A stretch of 14,769 nt of DNA, taken from positions 1-14,769 of the forward strand of contig RFIO01000278.1 of NCBI GenBank assembly GCA_003695205.1. The letters are read 5' to 3'. How positions within the stretch are numbered: position 1 is the first letter of the stretch; every line of letters starts with the position of its first letter. Source of the DNA: Deltaproteobacteria bacterium (GTDB lineage Bacteria; Desulfobacterota; Desulfuromonadia; Desulfuromonadales; Geothermobacteraceae). The notes below the pieces were generated by a model, which saw nothing but the letters and a program-made list of their open reading frames with translations, was not told the DNA's origin and did not search any database. Shown piece by piece: positions 12,594-14,769 of the stretch. The position numbers and the translations under genes are program-made.

Positions 12594-13496
12594 CTAGACC
12601 TTCTGCTTGACCGCCTTGCCCAGCAGACCGGCGGGACGGAGGATGAGAATCAGGACCAGCACACCGAAGGCAAAGACATCCTCGTAGGCGCTGGAGATGT
12701 AGCCGGCCGCCATCGACTCGGCCAGGCCGAGGACCAGGCCGCCCAGGGCGGCACCGGGAATGTTGCCGATGCCGCCGAGCACCGCGGCGGTGAAGGCCTT
12801 CACGCCGGCCATGAAGCCGATGTAGAAGTTGATCTGGCCGATGTAGGAACCGACCAGCACGCCGCCGATGGCCGCGAGTACCGAACCGATAATGAAGGTG
12901 ACGGAGATGACCCGGTCAACGTTGATACCGACCAGGCGCGCCATGACCATGTCCTGCTGGGTGGCGCGCATAGCCTTGCCCATGCGGGTGTACTTGATCA
13001 GCAACGTCAGCGCCACCATGGAGATGGCGCTGGTGACCAGGATCACCAGCTCCGAGCTGCCGATGATGTGCGCGATAGGCTCCATGAATGCGAAGTCGGG
13101 CACCAGCTGGGGAAAGGGCAGAAAGTCGGGCGTCTGCGCCAGCAGCACGTAGTTCTGCAGAAAGAGCGAGGCACCGATGGCGCTGATCAGCGGCGACAGC
13201 CGCGGCGCGTTGCGCAGGGGCTGGTAGGCGATCTTCTCCAGGGTGTAGCCGTAGGCGGCCGCGTAGATCATGGCGATCAGCATCGCCAGAATCAGGATGG
13301 AGAAGCCGGAAAAACCGTAGATGGTCAGCACGCCGGCCACGATCAAGGCGACAAAGGCGCCGATCATGTAGATTTCACCATGGGCGAAGTTGATCAGCTG
13401 AATGATGCCGTACACCATGGTGTAGCCCAGGGCGATCAGGGCATAGATACTGCCCCGGGTCAACCCGCTGCAGAAGAGTTCGAGAAAATAATCCAT
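12594..13496 (-). CDS. livH: Branched-chain amino acid ABC transporter permease LivH
   Basis: The 300-residue permease partner of LivM. The family landmarks are intact: LTRGSIYALIALGYTMVYGIIQLINFAHGEIYMIGAF at the N-terminus, the coupling-helix segment YTRMGKAMRATQQDMVMARLVGIN (about residues 170-193), and FTAAVLGGIGNIPGAALGGLVLGLAES followed by FGVLVLILILRPAGLLGK. About eight membrane spans are expected. The ribosome binding site is weak (ACGGAA about 6 bases before ATG 13496). Two hairpins lie in the 109 bases between it and the binding-protein gene, so its expression is probably lower than that of the binding protein, a common ratio in ABC importers. Confidence 0.95.
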   Translation of the reverse strand: MDYFLELFCSGLTRGSIYALIALGYTMVYGIIQLINFAHGEIYMIGAFVALIVAGVLTIYGFSGFSILILAMLIAMIYAAAYGYTLEKIAYQPLRNAPRLSPLISAIGASLFLQNYVLLAQTPDFLPFPQLVPDFAFMEPIAHIIGSSELVILVTSAISMVALTLLIKYTRMGKAMRATQQDMVMARLVGINVDRVISVTFIIGSVLAAIGGVLVGSYIGQINFYIGFMAGVKAFTAAVLGGIGNIPGAALGGLVLGLAESMAAGYISSAYEDVFAFGVLVLILILRPAGLLGKAVKQKV

Positions 13497-13515
13497 TGGA
13501 TTCCGTCACGTTTCA

Positions 13516-13541
13516 CTTGCGCCGGCTGAAGCAGGCGCAAG
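13516..13541 (-). other. Hairpin just upstream of livH
   Basis: CTTGCGCC (13516-13523) and GGCGCAAG (13534-13541) form a perfect 8-bp stem with a 10-base loop, 20 bases before the livH ATG. It may control ribosome access or protect the downstream message after cleavage. Confidence 0.4.
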
Positions 13542-13551
13542 GCAAAAGGAT

Positions 13552-13579
13552 GGGGGACAGGCTTGAGAGCCTGTCCCCC
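13552..13579 (-). terminator. 12-bp stem hairpin between the binding-protein gene and livH, partial terminator
   Basis: GGGGGACAGGCT and AGCCTGTCCCCC form a perfect 12-bp stem with a 4-base loop (13564-13567), 26 bases after the binding-protein stop. On the minus strand it is followed by ATCCTTTTG, a short T-tract. This suits partial termination or 3'-end stabilisation that leaves more binding protein than permease mRNA. Confidence 0.6.
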
Positions 13580-13605
13580 CGTTCATGTTGCCAGATTCCC
13601 AGGTC

Positions 13606-14715
13606 TTACAGTTCGACGAACTTGCCGCCCTGGACCTGGTAGACCGAGAAGCCGACGCCTTCGGCATCGCCCCGGGCGTCGAACTTGATCTTGCCGACCG
13701 AGGTTTCGACGAAGTTGTTGCGCAGGGCCTGCTCCAGCTTGGCGTAGTCGGTGCCACCGGCAGCCTTGATGGCGGCCAGAGCGGCCTGCATGGCGGCGTA
13801 GCCCTGGTCGAAGAAGGTGCCCGGCTCCTTGCCGTACTTTTTCTGGTAGGCGGCGCGGGCCTTCTTGTTCTCTTCGTACTTGGTCACGTCCATCGGACCG
13901 GTGGCGTAGACGCCCTCGGCGTTCTTGCCGGCGATCTCGAGGAAGCCGTCGCCCTTGATGCCGTCGGGGCCTACGAAGGCAGCCTTGACGCGCTTGCGCT
14001 TGAGCTGGGCCACGAGCTTGGAAGCCTCGGGATGGTAGCCGCCAAAGATCACGGCGTCAGCCCCTTCACGACGCACCTTCTGGATGACGGCCGAGTAGTC
14101 CATGGCGCCGGGGGTGATACCTTCATACATGACGATCTTGGCCTTGCCGCCTTCCTCGATGAACTTCTTGGCAAAGTCGGCGAAACCCTTGCCGTAATCG
14201 CCCTTGTCGTGAATGATGGCGACTTTTTTGGCACCCAGCTTGCCGGTGACGAAGTCGGCAGCCAGCTTGCCCTGCATATCGTCGGAGGCGATGGTGCGGT
14301 AGAAGTTGGGGTAGTCGCCACTCTGGGTCAGCGGCGGGTTGGTCGCCGAGGGCGAGATGGCGATGACCCCGGCTTCCTTGTAGATGCCCAGGGCCGCCTT
14401 GGTGGCACCGGAGCAGACATGACCGATGACGACCTTGGCGCCTTCGGAGACCAGCTTGGTGGCGGCATTGGTGGCGATTTCAGGTTTGCACTGGTCGTCC
14501 ATCGGGACAACTTCGATTTTCTTGCCGAGCAGGCCGCCGGCGGCATTGACCTGTTCAGCGATCAGGGTGGCGGCTTCCTTGGTCGGAATGCCGTAGGGGG
14601 CAAGGTCCCCGGTGTGGGGACCGGCGACGCCGATCTTGATGGTGTCGGCGGCGAAGGCCGGAACGGCCAGCAGGGTTGCCGCCAGGGCGGCGACGATCAG
14701 CTTGACGTGACGCAT
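13606..14715 (-). CDS. Periplasmic branched-chain amino acid binding protein (LivJ/LivK type)
   Basis: The 369-residue product has a classical signal peptide (MRHVK, hydrophobic 6-18, cleavage after AFA at about 22-23) and a two-lobed type-I periplasmic binding fold. C76 and C101 fall at the positions of the LIV-binding-protein disulfide (C53-C78 of the mature E. coli protein). The ligand-site segments GHVCSGATKAALGIYKEAGV and ISPSATNPPLTQSG are present, as is FGGYHPEASKLVAQL. It delivers Leu/Ile/Val, or a related compound, to LivH-LivM. The exact ligand cannot be read. Start ATG 14715 has GAGGAGG 6 bases upstream. Only 54 bases precede it in the window and no promoter is visible there. Whether it should be named livJ or livK is undecidable. 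Confidence 0.93.
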   Translation of the reverse strand: MRHVKLIVAALAATLLAVPAFAADTIKIGVAGPHTGDLAPYGIPTKEAATLIAEQVNAAGGLLGKKIEVVPMDDQCKPEIATNAATKLVSEGAKVVIGHVCSGATKAALGIYKEAGVIAISPSATNPPLTQSGDYPNFYRTIASDDMQGKLAADFVTGKLGAKKVAIIHDKGDYGKGFADFAKKFIEEGGKAKIVMYEGITPGAMDYSAVIQKVRREGADAVIFGGYHPEASKLVAQLKRKRVKAAFVGPDGIKGDGFLEIAGKNAEGVYATGPMDVTKYEENKKARAAYQKKYGKEPGTFFDQGYAAMQAALAAIKAAGGTDYAKLEQALRNNFVETSVGKIKFDARGDAEGVGFSVYQVQGGKFVEL

Positions 14716-14769
14716 CGGTTCTCCTCCTCTGTAACATGTGGTTTCCGCATGGGCAGAAATCGGGACACA

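Noticed and set aside
11190..13529. 779-codon open frame antisense to livG, livM and livH
   Set aside because: Product is a Gln/His/Asp/Gly-rich repeat-like string typical of antisense of membrane protein genes. It spans three certain genes.

Overview
The window looks like chromosome from a GC-rich, anaerobic, delta-proteobacterial-type organism, most like the Desulfuromonadales/Geobacterales. I infer this from the gene mix: a membrane-anchored di-haem c-type mini-cytochrome, an oxygen-sensitive class III ribonucleotide reductase, a NikR nickel regulator, a Cache/PAS histidine kinase, an I-site diguanylate cyclase and a complete branched-chain amino acid ABC transporter. No mobile element, tRNA, rRNA or CRISPR array was seen. 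No gene-free stretch exceeds about 250 bases.

Layout. Positions 1-1260 (+) hold the 3' part of a 2-hydroxyacyl-CoA dehydratase-family gene followed by an 88-residue di-haem cytochrome. Positions 1261-1585 contain a near-consensus sigma-54 promoter driving a 36-residue single-span membrane protein. Positions 1597-4680 (-) are the class III ribonucleotide reductase locus: nrdD, a separate 47-residue glycyl-radical piece, a terminator, then nrdG. The nrdD-nikR divergent region (4681-4926) carries two NrdR-box-like sites 32 bp apart, then nikR (+, 4927-5346). Positions 5391-9743 (-) are a signalling cluster: a diguanylate cyclase, a translationally coupled 81-residue protein with an MshEN/GspE-N-like repeat, and a large histidine kinase behind a hairpin-rich leader. 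Positions 9856-14715 (-) are livJ/K-livH-livM-livG-livF, closed by a strong terminator.

How the genes work together. NrdD, the small glycyl-radical protein and NrdG should together make dNTPs without oxygen, with NrdR repression suggested by the operator pair. The diguanylate cyclase and its coupled partner could form a local c-di-GMP writer/reader pair. The Liv proteins import leucine, isoleucine, valine or related compounds. The most notable observations are the nrdD gene split just before its glycyl-radical loop, with the two pieces in the same frame and separated by two UGA codons; the coupled cyclase/MshEN-like pair; and the sigma-54-driven micro-membrane protein.
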